This document shows, piece by piece, positions 26,743-36,335 of a DNA stretch of 64,000 nt; position 1 is the stretch's first letter; each line of letters opens with the position of its first letter. Under the pieces are notes generated by a model. That model had not been told where the DNA came from. It searched no databases and saw only the letters and a program-made list of their open reading frames with translations. The stretch spans positions 248,001-312,000 of the forward strand of contig JABUFB010000001.1 in NCBI GenBank assembly GCA_013314775.1. Direction: 5' to 3'. This DNA comes from Armatimonadota bacterium (GTDB taxonomy: Bacteria > Armatimonadota > Zipacnadia > Zipacnadales > JABUFB01). A program made the translations under genes and the position numbers.

Positions 26743-27951
26743 TCAGATCTTCCAGTACTCGTTGATCGGGTCCTGGTAGGCGCTGATCTTGCCGTCGAAC
26801 ACGTCCTGGACCTTCACCGTATTGCCGGCCGTGGCCGATTCATACAGCGCCAGGCACAGGGCCTTGGTCCACTTGGTGGTCTCCGCGTCGATTTCCGGCT
26901 TGCGTCGCTTCTGCACGGCGTCCACGAAGTCCCAGCACTCCAGTGCCATGTCGTTCTCCACGCCGTACGGGAACAACTTCTCCCTGGTCTCGCAGCACAA
27001 TTGGGCCCGGTACTCCTGCTCGATCTCCTCGTAGCTTTTCTTCGAGCCGTCCAGCATGGTGATGTCCGCGCCGTTCTGGAAAGTGTGCATCCAACCGCCA
27101 CGGTCCCGAGCGCTGCCTTCAGAACCGTACAGAATCTGGGCAGCGGAACCTTCACCCGCAGCCGAGAAGGACCAGGACCAGTTGCAGACCAGGCCGCTCT
27201 CGAAAGTGATGGTCGACATCCAGGTGTCCTCGGTGTCCATCTTCTGCTCGCCCAACTCGGGGGAGGGCACGGTGACATCCTGGAAGGTGCCGATCCACGC
27301 CGAGACGGTGTCGGCACGGCCGAACAGGAAGTACATCATGTCCGCGAAATGCGCGCCGGCGTCGAAGATCATGCCGCCGCCGGTGAGGAGCTTCAGCATC
27401 CGCCAGCCCATAGCGTAGGTCGCGGCTTCCTTGGACCAGTCGCGATACGAAAAGCCGATGACCGACAGGAACCGCAGGTCGCCGATCATCTTCTGCTCAT
27501 TGACCGCCCAGGCCATGCAGCGCGCTTTCAGGCCGCGGCGCACCTGTTCGGCCACGGCAACGATGCGGTCCTTCTTCCTCGCCGCTTCAATGATCCTGTC
27601 GCTGGCCTTGATCGTGATTCCGCAGGGCTTCTCCACCATGACATCGATGCCCGCTTCCAGACACGGGATCGCCGCAGTGTGGTGGAAAGCGTGGGGCGTG
27701 CAGATGTCGGCGGCCTGGATGTCATCGGCCTTCTCGCACATCTCTTCGACGCTGGAGTACTGGGCGGGCTCCAGGCCGAAGTTCTCCTTCACGAGGGCGG
27801 CATATTCGCTGCGGCGACCCTCATTGGTGTCGCACAGGCCGGCGATCTCGAACTGGTCGTACCCGGCATCCAGGAGGGTCTTGTACCCGCCCAGGTGGGC
27901 TTTGGCGATACCGCCGGTTCCAACGATGGCAAGACGCACTTTGTCAGACAT
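26743..27951 (-). CDS. Gfo/Idh/MocA-family oxidoreductase
   Basis: The 402-residue NAD(P)-dependent sugar oxidoreductase has the Rossmann motif AIVGTGGIAKAHL at the N-terminus and the signature VMVEKPCGI around residue 105, with a C-terminal alpha/beta domain containing MIFDAGAHFADMMYFLFG (the His is the usual catalytic or substrate position). I chose ATG 27951 because the dinucleotide fold starts there; the longer frame would add 43 unrelated residues. It probably oxidises a sugar or cyclitol. A terminator follows it. Confidence 0.88.
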   Translation of the reverse strand: MSDKVRLAIVGTGGIAKAHLGGYKTLLDAGYDQFEIAGLCDTNEGRRSEYAALVKENFGLEPAQYSSVEEMCEKADDIQAADICTPHAFHHTAAIPCLEAGIDVMVEKPCGITIKASDRIIEAARKKDRIVAVAEQVRRGLKARCMAWAVNEQKMIGDLRFLSVIGFSYRDWSKEAATYAMGWRMLKLLTGGGMIFDAGAHFADMMYFLFGRADTVSAWIGTFQDVTVPSPELGEQKMDTEDTWMSTITFESGLVCNWSWSFSAAGEGSAAQILYGSEGSARDRGGWMHTFQNGADITMLDGSKKSYEEIEQEYRAQLCCETREKLFPYGVENDMALECWDFVDAVQKRRKPEIDAETTKWTKALCLALYESATAGNTVKVQDVFDGKISAYQDPINEYWKI

Positions 27952-28049
27952 GGGTAGCCTCAGCTTTCGGTTGAGTGTACTGGCACGGCAACGGCGGCTA
28001 TTGAAACACGGCGACCAGCAGTGGGCAAGGGTTTTCTTGCCGTCTGCAA

Positions 28050-30011
28050 TCAGCCGGGATACACATAGCTGTTGGTCCATTCGGGCCGAAGCTCACGGTG
28101 ACGTCCCTTGTCTACCCTCTTCTCCCAGTCGGAATCGGTGAGTCGAGTGAAGTTGTCTTCGCTGAACTCGTAATGGCTCAGGACCCAACCGTACAGGTAG
28201 TCACGCTTCCGCCCCGGGATCACGACGAGTTGGAACGGGCCGGTGGCTTCGTGAAGGACACGGTTGGGCGGGTTGGAGTCGGCCGCCACGTCCACGACCA
28301 AGCAGGGATGCTCCTCGGCCACTACCGGGCTGAAGTTTTCCAGCAGCCACTGACCGAAGGCCCCGATGTAGAAATGCCATTCCTCGTCCCCGGGAATGCC
28401 CTGGAAGGCCTTGCTCATGGTCTCGTCGGCCCGAAGGTCTGCTCCCGCCAGTTCCGCCTCGGAAGCGATCTTCAGCGCCTTACAGAGCTTGCCGAAGTCC
28501 GCCATGCCCTGGAAACCTCGCTTGTCCAGGCCGTCGGCGAGTACGGAGAGCCGCTCCTAGGCTTCCGGGACCGGCTCGACGAACCATTCGATGCCTGCGG
28601 CCGCAGGGGTGACGGGCTCCTTGGCGTAGAGTACGAAATCATGGCGCATCTGCGTCCACGATGCCAGAGCCGTGGTGAGGGACTTGTCTTTCCAGGCCTC
28701 CGTTGCCAGGAAGGGCGGCAGCTTCGGTGAGGAAGGCGGGGAGATTACCTCGCGGATGGCGCCGACCCAACCTGCATACACACTTCCGGGCGTCTTGCCG
28801 GCGCCCCAGCCACCGAAGCGCTTCTGGAGAATGTCGAGCTGGTCCGCAAGTCCGGGATAGGCCTCGAACTCGGGTGCGAGATGCTCCCTGCACCTCTCGC
28901 TCCCAAACAACGCATAGCCGATATCCAGGGCGCGCGGGAGGGCTCTTGCCGCGATATGGGGAGAGGTGGCTTCCTGGTGGATCTGGGCGTCTGGCGTGTA
29001 CCGCTCCCCGAGGAATTGCACATACTTGGCAGGGGCATCGCCCGGATGGGCTTGTGGTATGGGGACTACCGCTGAGTCGGGGTACTTCGCCAAGGCGAAC
29101 TCGCGTCGGACGGCCGCCACCCAGGCGCCATCGCAAGGACCGGGGATGCCTGCAGTGGCAGCAGCGAACTGCAAGGGCGTGATACTGTCGGGGTACGTGA
29201 TGAGGAAGCTGAGTTCCCCTTCGAGCTTGCGCCACAGGCCGGCGAGTTCGGGGTCCTGAAGCATCTTCCCGAGGAGATGGGCCTGTCGCAGCCGGATGCT
29301 CGCTTCGGGCTCAGTGTCCAGCGCTCCGGGTATGATGGGCATTATATGCCGGCCCAACCATTTCGTCGCCCGGAAGTAGGATGCCAGCCTCGGGTCTGAC
29401 GCGTAGGCGCCCCGGGGCTTGTAAACAGTGAAGTCCTCGGCGGGGTAGTAGCCGGGCTTGTCTGCGGCGAGGATGTCGGTGACCAACGCGGCTACATCAG
29501 ACCGCTCATCCGGGACAGCTTGCCCGGTCAGAAGCTCGGAAGCGACGGCGAACAGGACCACGTTCCGCCGGGCCGGCTCAGACAGAAGCGGGTCCGCGCG
29601 CAGCCTGTCACGTTCCTCGCGGGCATGCGCCAGGCACTTGCCCGTAAGACCCTCCAGGAGCGGCGTGAGGCGGTCCTTCTCATACCGAGAGAGCCCCCCG
29701 CGGAAGAGACAGTGGAAAACATACAAGACGGCATCCGAGGTGATGAAGTTCCGGCCGAGGACGGTGAAGTATCCATCCTTGATGCTCCGAGATTCCTGGC
29801 GGCCAAGAACAACAAAGCCATTACGCTCGAAGAGCGTACGTGCCCCCCTAGGCAGCTTCTCCGGGGGCTTGCGCTCAGACCCCGACGACCTCCAGGACAC
29901 CTTGCCGTCGCGGTCCGGGCGGTCTCGTGAACTCCCCCGCACTCGGCAGCCGAGCAACGACACTGACACCAACATGAGACCGATGAGAACTGCACAAAGA
30001 CCAACACGCAT
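28050..30011 (-). pseudogene. DUF3160 lipoprotein gene interrupted by one in-frame amber codon
   Basis: Two open segments in the same frame, 28557-30011 (484 codons, then TAG) and 28050-28556, together encode a complete DUF3160-type protein of about 653 residues. The first part has a lipoprotein signal (VSVSLLGC) and the typical QMRHDFVLYAKEP...WFVEPVPEA; the second continues ERLSVLADGLDKRGF...LVVDVAADSN...HYEFSEDNFTRLTDSDWE. There is no frameshift. In relatives a Tyr or similar residue stands in the PE-x-YARL position, so one base change (TAC/TAT to TAG) explains it. It could be a recent nonsense mutation, readthrough or an assembly error. DUF3160 function is unknown; the protein is probably surface-anchored. 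Confidence 0.8.
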
Positions 30012-30105
30012 CGCGTACGCCTCCCCCAGGCATCAATGCGCACCTTCCTAAGGAGGCCAGCGCGAAGGGATCGCGTCGGGTCCCCCGGCCGGGGAAGCAT
30101 CGCAC

Positions 30106-31095
30106 TTATCGGATCCGCGACTCCGTCTGCCACATGTCCGCGTTCGCGCCCAGCTTCTCCTTGAGTCCGTCGGTGGCGCGGGCCAACTCCTCCACGGTCC
30201 CCGGGTCCAGTTCCAGCGCCGCGGCCCGGGCGTTCTCGGCAGCCTGTTTCGCATTGCGGATTCCAGAAATCACACTCGCCACCCCGGGGCGATACAGCAG
30301 CCACGCCAGCGCCACATCCACCATCTCCGCCCCGATGTTGCGGCTGATCTCCCGGATGCGGTCCAGGGCCGCAAAGGTTTCCTCCTCGGCGCCGTCTTCG
30401 GAATGTCGCGCCTGGGGCCGGTCCTTGGAGAAATGTCTTGTGCGTGCCCGGCCCTCGGGCACATCATCCGGCGAGGCGAATTTGCCGGTGAGCAGTCCCT
30501 GCATGATGGGGCTGTAGCAGATGATGCTGATCTCCTTTTCCAGGCACAGGGGCTGGATCTCGAACTCGATGGCCCGGAACAGCAGGTTGTAGCAGAGCTG
30601 GTTCGAGGCGGGCTTGCCGGTCTCAAGCAGCGCCGACAGGTCCTCGGCGCCGAAGTTGGAGACCCCCGCAACGCGCACCTTGCCTTCGCGGATGAGCTGC
30701 TCCATCATCGCCCAGGTCTCGTCGAACCCCACCGCGCGCGAGGGCCAGTGAAGCTGGTACAGGTCAATGTAATCGGTGCTCAGCCGGCGCAGGCTGCCCT
30801 CGCAGGCCTTCTTCAGGTCCGCCGGGGCGTGGTGATTGGGCGAGGCCTTCGAGGCGATCACCACCCTGTCCCGGATGCCTTTGAAGGCCTTCGCGAGAAG
30901 CTCCTCGGAGTAGCCGTCCCCATAGGCTTCGGCGGTGTCGAAGAAGTTGATGCCGGAGTCCATGGCGGCGCGAATGGCAGCGAAAGTGTCCGAGTCATCC
31001 TGGCTGCCCCAGGTGGAATCCCCGACGATTGCCCAGCAGCCCATACCCACGGCGGATACCAGGATCTCTGTGTGTCCCAGCCGACGCAACTGCAT
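30106..31095 (-). CDS. Aldo/keto reductase
   Basis: The 329-residue TIM-barrel NADPH-dependent oxidoreductase shows the AKR tetrad: Asp in NFFDTAEAYGDGYSE, its Tyr, Lys in VVIASKAS and His in LYQLHWPSR. The C-terminal cofactor-binding part reads VASVISGIRNAKQAAENA. It resembles the YajO/perakine reductase-like branch acting on sugars or aldehydes. It is upstream of, and on the same strand as, the DUF3160 gene, with a 94-base gap. Confidence 0.9.
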   Translation of the reverse strand: MQLRRLGHTEILVSAVGMGCWAIVGDSTWGSQDDSDTFAAIRAAMDSGINFFDTAEAYGDGYSEELLAKAFKGIRDRVVIASKASPNHHAPADLKKACEGSLRRLSTDYIDLYQLHWPSRAVGFDETWAMMEQLIREGKVRVAGVSNFGAEDLSALLETGKPASNQLCYNLLFRAIEFEIQPLCLEKEISIICYSPIMQGLLTGKFASPDDVPEGRARTRHFSKDRPQARHSEDGAEEETFAALDRIREISRNIGAEMVDVALAWLLYRPGVASVISGIRNAKQAAENARAAALELDPGTVEELARATDGLKEKLGANADMWQTESRIR

Positions 31096-31208
31096 TGTGG
31101 ATCACTTCCTGACTTGCGGTTGGCAGATGATTATGTACGCGAGAGGGTATGCGGCCGCAGGACCGCTAACAATAGGCGACGGACCCCTTCCGCGCTGCCC
31201 TCCAGCCC

Positions 31209-31919
31209 TCACTTCGCCTTACTCTCCTTCGCCCTCCTCACCGCATCCTCCACTAGCACCCTCACCTGTGATGGGTTCGGGATGCTCTCAAAAACCAGCG
31301 TGTTCTCGGTGTTGGTGGCGGGCGTGCCGTCGGCCATGCGGCTGGCTGGGGGCGATGCAAAGTACAGCGTCAACGAACCCACCGCGCCGCCGCTGGAAGT
31401 CACGCTTGTCACATCCGTAAGCGGGGCCTGGGTGATGGTGATCTTACTCGCGCCGCCACGCACCAGCACCCGCTTGTCGGTGACCAGGTACTCCGCATTC
31501 CTGAGGCCTGCGGTGGCGACGATGGACGGACCGAAGCACAGGCCAAAGCCCACCACTATGAAGGGCACGCCGAAAAGCGGAAAGATGTAGCGCATGGCGC
31601 CCCCGAGGTCGTCTCCGGCAGGAACCTGGCTGGTCATGTAAAAAGCCATGCCTGTCCAGAAGAGAGAGAAGGCCAGGAAGGGCACGCCCATGCAACTGCT
31701 GGGCCCGAGTCTGAAGCGGAACCCGCGCCGAACCGGACGCCCCTCCCACAGCACCGGTTCGGCTGCCTCAAGCTCCCGTCGAAGGTTGGCCGCGTACCCC
31801 TCGGGGTAACCGTCGTATGCCACCGAAAAGCCCTCCTGCGCCCTTGCAGTATCCCTCGCGGAGGGGTATCCTTTCTCTGCCGGAGCCACGGCTTCCTGCA
31901 CGAACATGCCGCGGCTCAT
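31209..31919 (-). CDS. Membrane protein with bacterial PH-like domain
   Basis: The 236-residue protein has a charged N-terminus, two membrane segments (residues about 78-97 and 110-130) and then a PH-like beta domain beginning EYLVTDKRVLVRGGASK with DVTSVTSS, as in bPH2/YdbT-like proteins. Its role is unknown. It is divergent from the Gfo/Idh/MocA gene at 31963 with only 43 bases between the starts, so the two may share a control region. Confidence 0.7.
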   Translation of the reverse strand: MSRGMFVQEAVAPAEKGYPSARDTARAQEGFSVAYDGYPEGYAANLRRELEAAEPVLWEGRPVRRGFRFRLGPSSCMGVPFLAFSLFWTGMAFYMTSQVPAGDDLGGAMRYIFPLFGVPFIVVGFGLCFGPSIVATAGLRNAEYLVTDKRVLVRGGASKITITQAPLTDVTSVTSSGGAVGSLTLYFASPPASRMADGTPATNTENTLVFESIPNPSQVRVLVEDAVRRAKESKAK

Positions 31920-31962
31920 TCCTGCGAAGTGTGCTGGTCCGCTTTTCTAGGGAAGTGAGACA

Positions 31963-33198
31963 ATGCCTGGCCCGATTTCCGATCCGGTTCGCATCTGCCT
32001 GGTGGGCGTGTCCAATTTCGCCCAGAGCCATGCCGGGTCCATCCAGCGCATGGTGGACGAAGGACTCGCCATCCTGTCTTGCGCTGTGGTGCGCAGCCCG
32101 GATAAGTACGCCGACGCCGTGACGAACTACAAGAGCCGGGGCGTGAAGGTCTACACCTCGTACCCGGAGATGCTCGAAGCCGAGAAAGGCAACACCGAAC
32201 TGGTTGCGCTTCCGGTGGCAATTCCCGACCACGGCGAGACCTCAGTCATGGCCATGGAGGCCGGCTACCACGTGCTGTGCGAGAAGCCCCCTGCCGCCAC
32301 CATCGAGCAACTGGATGCCATGATCGAGACTTCCAATCGCACCGGCAAAGTCTGCTGTATCGGGTTCCAGAATCAGTCCAAGAACACGGTCCGCGCCCTG
32401 AAGCAGGCGGTGTGCGACGGGAAGCTTGGGGACATCGAGCACATCGAGGTCATGGCGACCTGGGTGCGCAAGGATTCGTACTACCACCGCAATGACTGGG
32501 CGGGCAAGCTTATCTGGCAGGGCAAGTACTGCCTGGATGGGCCCACTCAGAACGCCTTGGCGCACTATCTCTTCAATGCCCTCTACTGGGCCAGCCCGAA
32601 GTGGCTTCACGCCGATGACCCGGTGCGCGTGCGGGGCGAAATGTACCACGCGCACCCCATCACAGGTTCCGATCTGGGCGCGATCAAGGCCGAGACGGCG
32701 GGTGGCGTCGACATCACTTATCTCGTGACACTCGCGGGGTGGGAGAACATCGGCCCGCTCAGTAAGGTCTATGGAACGAAAGGCATGGCGGAGTGGTCCA
32801 TGAACGGCCCCACGATCCTGCGCGTCGAGGGCCGGCCCGAGCAGGTCATTGAGTGGGACCGCCAGCGCGAGCACGACGAGGTGTTCCGCAACGCCATCCT
32901 GTACATCCGCGGGCTGACCCCGGAGCTCAACTGCCCGGCGGCCATGACCCGGCCCTACACAGTGGCGGTGAATGCCGGGTTCCAGTCCAACGGTGCGCCA
33001 ACGGCAATCCCGGCGGAGTATGTGACCCGGTACGAAGAGGAAGATGGTGACGTGTTCACCGCCATCAACGATATTGAGGCCATCATCCGGCGCGGATATG
33101 AGGAGCGCAAGACCTATTCGGACATGGGCATCGAGTGGGCCCGCGAGACGCCCTGGGTGGACACCCGCGACTACCGGGAGTTCAGGCCTGATTTCTGA
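31963..33198 (+). CDS. Gfo/Idh/MocA-family oxidoreductase
   Basis: The 411-residue protein has an N-terminal Rossmann segment (RICLVGVSNFAQSHAGS, an altered GxGxxG with Ser in place of the second Gly) and the signature VLCEKPPAATIEQ. The C-terminal domain has DGPTQNALAHYLFNALYW, where His is in the usual catalytic region. It differs from the Gfo/Idh gene at 26743, so it is not a recent duplicate. The altered nucleotide-binding loop may change cofactor preference. Confidence 0.85.
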   Translation: MPGPISDPVRICLVGVSNFAQSHAGSIQRMVDEGLAILSCAVVRSPDKYADAVTNYKSRGVKVYTSYPEMLEAEKGNTELVALPVAIPDHGETSVMAMEAGYHVLCEKPPAATIEQLDAMIETSNRTGKVCCIGFQNQSKNTVRALKQAVCDGKLGDIEHIEVMATWVRKDSYYHRNDWAGKLIWQGKYCLDGPTQNALAHYLFNALYWASPKWLHADDPVRVRGEMYHAHPITGSDLGAIKAETAGGVDITYLVTLAGWENIGPLSKVYGTKGMAEWSMNGPTILRVEGRPEQVIEWDRQREHDEVFRNAILYIRGLTPELNCPAAMTRPYTVAVNAGFQSNGAPTAIPAEYVTRYEEEDGDVFTAINDIEAIIRRGYEERKTYSDMGIEWARETPWVDTRDYREFRPDF

Positions 33199-33641
33199 GC
33201 TGATGGCCTCAGCCCGTGCCCGCAGGGGCTGACATAGCGCCGTTCGAAAGGGCCGCATCCGGCCCGGCCACTGCCCTTTCAGCATGGACGGATGGCGGAC
33301 TGCCGGCGGGCGAGACGCCCGCCCCACGCGGCTAAAGGCAGACGGCGTCGCGGTGCGACCGCAGGCGGTCGCTTTGGCCCGCTCCAACACTGGATCGGGA
33401 CGCCTGCGAAGTGCCCGGCCTTTGCGTCCGGCAGGACGATTGGCCGAAGGCCCCTAGACCCGGGTTTCAACCCGGGGCATGGACGGACGGCGGACGGCTG
33501 GCGGGCGAGACACCCGCCCAACGCGGCGAGAGGTCAACCTCTCGCTGCGACATGATGAACGATGCCGCGTAGGCCGACCGTCCCGGTCGGCGGATGAGCC
33601 CGACACCGAAGCGCGCCTTGCATCGAGAGGGTTTTCGCACG
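33199..33641. repeat. Intergenic repeat cluster
   Basis: No gene is seen. The region holds a 50-base imperfect direct repeat (33282-33331 and 33477-33526, each starting GCATGGACGG and containing GCGGGCGAGACGCCCGC or a close variant), the inverted repeat CCCGGGTTTCAACCCGGG at 33459-33476 between them, and one copy of the GCCGACCG-TCC-CGGTCGGC palindrome at 33572-33592, shared with the tandem array at 7888. A short REP-like remnant lies at about 33210-33235. Confidence 0.75.
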
Positions 33642-34538
33642 TTGAACATCCTTGGTTTCTCTGTCGCATTGCTGTCCATGTTCCTGTTTGGCCTGTATAT
33701 GGTCCCGCGGAAGCTGAGCAGTCTGCGGGACTATGACTTTGTGCTGTCTATGTGCATCGGCGCCGTCATCACGACCCAGATCGCGCGGCTTGTGGTGAAC
33801 GGTCCTTCGGTCGGGGATACCAGCACCGTGGGCCTCGCATTGTCCTTCGCCTGCGGCCCCATCTGGACCCTCGGGATTCTCTTTTACACGCTCTCCGTGT
33901 CACAGATGGGCCTGACCCTGGCAACACCCATCAAGAATACCACCGCTGTCCTCGGTACGCTCCTGGGCCTGCTGGTGTTCGCCGAGTGGCGTGACACCAA
34001 CGCGGCGCTGGCGCTGATAGGCAGCGTGCTGGTGGTAGCCTGCGCGGTGATCCTCTCTCGCGCTTCGGACCGCACTTGCGAGCGCAGTTGCATCAATCCG
34101 TTGGGCACAGTCTTCGCCCTCCTCGCGGCGGTGTTTTTCGCCGCGTACACGGTGCCCCTGAAACTGGCACAGAAGTCGGGCCTGGACAGCACCACTATCA
34201 TGGCCTGGATGGGCCTGGGCACGCTCCTGGGCGGGCTGGTGCTGTTTCTGGTGTTCAGCCGCAACCGCAGGCGCTGGTTGAGGGAGCGGCTGCGAGACCA
34301 CCTTTTCGCGGCCCTCGCCGGATGCATCTGGGCTCTGGCGACCATCAGCATGTCCGAAGCGATCCGGCTCATCGGGCTATCCATAACCTGGCCCGTGACG
34401 AACCTGAATACCATCGTGACCGTCGGTGCCGGGATTCTCATTTTCCGGGAAATCGACGCAGCGCGACACCGCGCAACAATCGCCCTCGCCATGGTGTGCG
34501 CGGTGCTGGGATCAGGCCTTCTGGGCCTCGCGAAGTGA
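33642..34538 (+). CDS. DMT-superfamily transporter, GRP (glucose/ribose porter)-like
   Basis: This protein of about 298 residues has ten likely membrane segments in two five-helix halves, with positions such as FGLYMVPRK at the start and PIKNTTAVLGTLLGLLVF and AAYTVPLKLAQKSG in the repeats, as in the GRP sugar-uptake family (GlcU/RhaT-like). I prefer TTG 33642 (GAGAGG upstream) because an ATG at 33594 lies inside the palindromic repeat and has no Shine-Dalgarno. It likely imports a sugar used by the neighbouring catabolic genes. Confidence 0.8.
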   Translation: MNILGFSVALLSMFLFGLYMVPRKLSSLRDYDFVLSMCIGAVITTQIARLVVNGPSVGDTSTVGLALSFACGPIWTLGILFYTLSVSQMGLTLATPIKNTTAVLGTLLGLLVFAEWRDTNAALALIGSVLVVACAVILSRASDRTCERSCINPLGTVFALLAAVFFAAYTVPLKLAQKSGLDSTTIMAWMGLGTLLGGLVLFLVFSRNRRRWLRERLRDHLFAALAGCIWALATISMSEAIRLIGLSITWPVTNLNTIVTVGAGILIFREIDAARHRATIALAMVCAVLGSGLLGLAK

Positions 34539-34683
34539 CACGGGAGCCGCCCGGCCGCGAAGGTCGCCCGGTTGGCGGTGTTGAAGCAAAGCTTTCCTGC
34601 GTCAAGCACATGACGATAGTGAGGCCGGGCCCGGGAGCCCCGCACTCACCAATGCACGGCGTCTGTTGGAGTGACGGTAAGCC

Positions 34684-36000
34684 ATGAACTTCATAATCAT
34701 CATGCTCGATTCCCTGCGGCCCGATCACCTGGGCTGTCTGGGAAGCCCCGACGTCAAGACCCCGCACATCGATCGTTTTGCGGCGCAATCTGCCGTGTTC
34801 GAGACCGCTTACGCGGAGTTCCCGAACACAATCCCGGCCCGCACGGCCTTCGTGTCCGGGATGTACACCTTCCCCTGCAGGCCGTGGCAGGCGCTGGAGC
34901 CTGATGACCTGCATGTCGCCGAGATACTGCGCGATGCGGGGTACCACACGGCGGCCCTGTCCGACACGCCCTTCAATAACGGTGCGCGCATGGACCGTGG
35001 GTTCGCGGAGTTTCGGCATTTCCCCACGGGCAAGTGCCTGCCGCCTGCCGATGGCCGGGACCTGGTGGATTTTTCCGAAGCTTTCTTCCCGCCGGGGTAT
35101 CCCGAGAAGGAAGTCCTCTACTACGCCAAGACCATGACCAACCGGGCACTGTGCCTGGAGAAGTACGGCATGACCCCGGGCGAGTATTTCTTCGATGAAG
35201 TGTGCAGATGGTTGCGTCAGGACCACTCGGCGCCTTTCTTCCTGTGGGTAGACAGCTTCCAGCCCCACGAACCCTGGGATGCAGGGGAGCCGTATCGCAG
35301 CATGTATGAACCCCGGTTCGGCTATGACGGGCGATACCTGCCCATGCCCATGGCGCCGGATTCCGACAAGTGGATGATGCCCGGGGACATCGAGCATGTG
35401 CGCGCGCTGTACAAAGCTTCGGCCACGGAAACTGACGAGTACGTGGGGAGAGTTCTCGGTACCATCGACCAGTGCGGCCTCGCCGAGGATACCGTCGTGA
35501 TGATCCTGTCCGACCATGGCATGCCCCTGGGTGAACACGGACTGGTGCGGAAGTTCGGCTACCCGGTGTACGATGAACTGGCGCGAATCGTATGGATAAT
35601 GCGGGTCCCCGGTGCGGGAGTTGAAGGCGCGCGGTCGTCGGCGCTGGTCTCAAATGTTGATTTCCTGCCCACACTTCTTGCCATGGCCGGCATCGAAATC
35701 GACATAGCTCTGCCGGGACACGACATCATGCAGCTTGCCCGAGGTGAGAAGGCGTCCGTGCGCGAGAACCTCTACTTGGGGGCCTATAACTACCGAACCG
35801 GCGTGCGGACCGCGACCCACAAGTTCATTGACAACCGGGGCGAGAAAAGCAACGAACTGTTCGACATGGTGGCCGACCCCGCGGAGCAGCACAACATTGC
35901 TGATGACAACCCGGAACTGGTGCATGAACTGCACCGTCGGATCTGGGACTTCCACGAACCGTGGAAGGTGAAGATGTCGCGCCACCACAAAGCCGACTGA
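34684..36000 (+). CDS. Sulfatase-like hydrolase with Thr at the nucleophile position
   Basis: The 438-residue alkaline-phosphatase-superfamily protein starts IIIMLDSLRPDHLGCLG (Asp9 metal ligand) and has the metal motif LSDHGMPLGEHG near residue 280. At the site where sulfatases have C/S-x-P-x-R it has Thr49-Ile-Pro-Ala-Arg53, so it cannot be converted to formylglycine. Thr is the nucleophile in phosphate-transferring members such as LtaS and NPP enzymes. There is no signal peptide. It may hydrolyse a phosphodiester or other ester; calling it a sulfatase would be unsafe. Confidence 0.85.
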   Translation: MNFIIIMLDSLRPDHLGCLGSPDVKTPHIDRFAAQSAVFETAYAEFPNTIPARTAFVSGMYTFPCRPWQALEPDDLHVAEILRDAGYHTAALSDTPFNNGARMDRGFAEFRHFPTGKCLPPADGRDLVDFSEAFFPPGYPEKEVLYYAKTMTNRALCLEKYGMTPGEYFFDEVCRWLRQDHSAPFFLWVDSFQPHEPWDAGEPYRSMYEPRFGYDGRYLPMPMAPDSDKWMMPGDIEHVRALYKASATETDEYVGRVLGTIDQCGLAEDTVVMILSDHGMPLGEHGLVRKFGYPVYDELARIVWIMRVPGAGVEGARSSALVSNVDFLPTLLAMAGIEIDIALPGHDIMQLARGEKASVRENLYLGAYNYRTGVRTATHKFIDNRGEKSNELFDMVADPAEQHNIADDNPELVHELHRRIWDFHEPWKVKMSRHHKAD

Positions 36001-36335
36001 GGACTGCCGCAGACGGCGATCGCACGCATATGGCTCACCCGCAGCTTAAGCATCCCGCGGGCGGCGATCCCTTGCCCGGAGGGTATTCCCATTGGCTGCG
36101 GTTGTGAGGACCGGAGGCCCGCAAGGCCTCCATTGCGCCCTCGCAAAAGGGCTCTATCAGCCGACACCCTCCAGCCCCGCCGCGCAGGCTTCGGCCTGCA
36201 TCGGTGACCGGGTATGCGAGCGGGGGATACCGCCGGACACCTGCTCCGGCTCAACCACGTTCCCCCTGGTCGGCGAAAGGCGGGGCGGAGGCCCGGCCAG
36301 GACGCAATTCCGCGCACGAGGAGGTGCGAACGAGG
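36001..36335. other. Non-coding region with two GC hairpins upstream of the SPFH gene
   Basis: No gene is convincing. Two strong hairpins are seen: GGAGGCC/GGCCTCC around CGCAA at 36113-36131 and GCAGGC-TTCG-GCCTGC at 36184-36199. They may be a terminator after the sulfatase-like gene, palindromic repeats or part of a structured leader. Confidence 0.5.
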
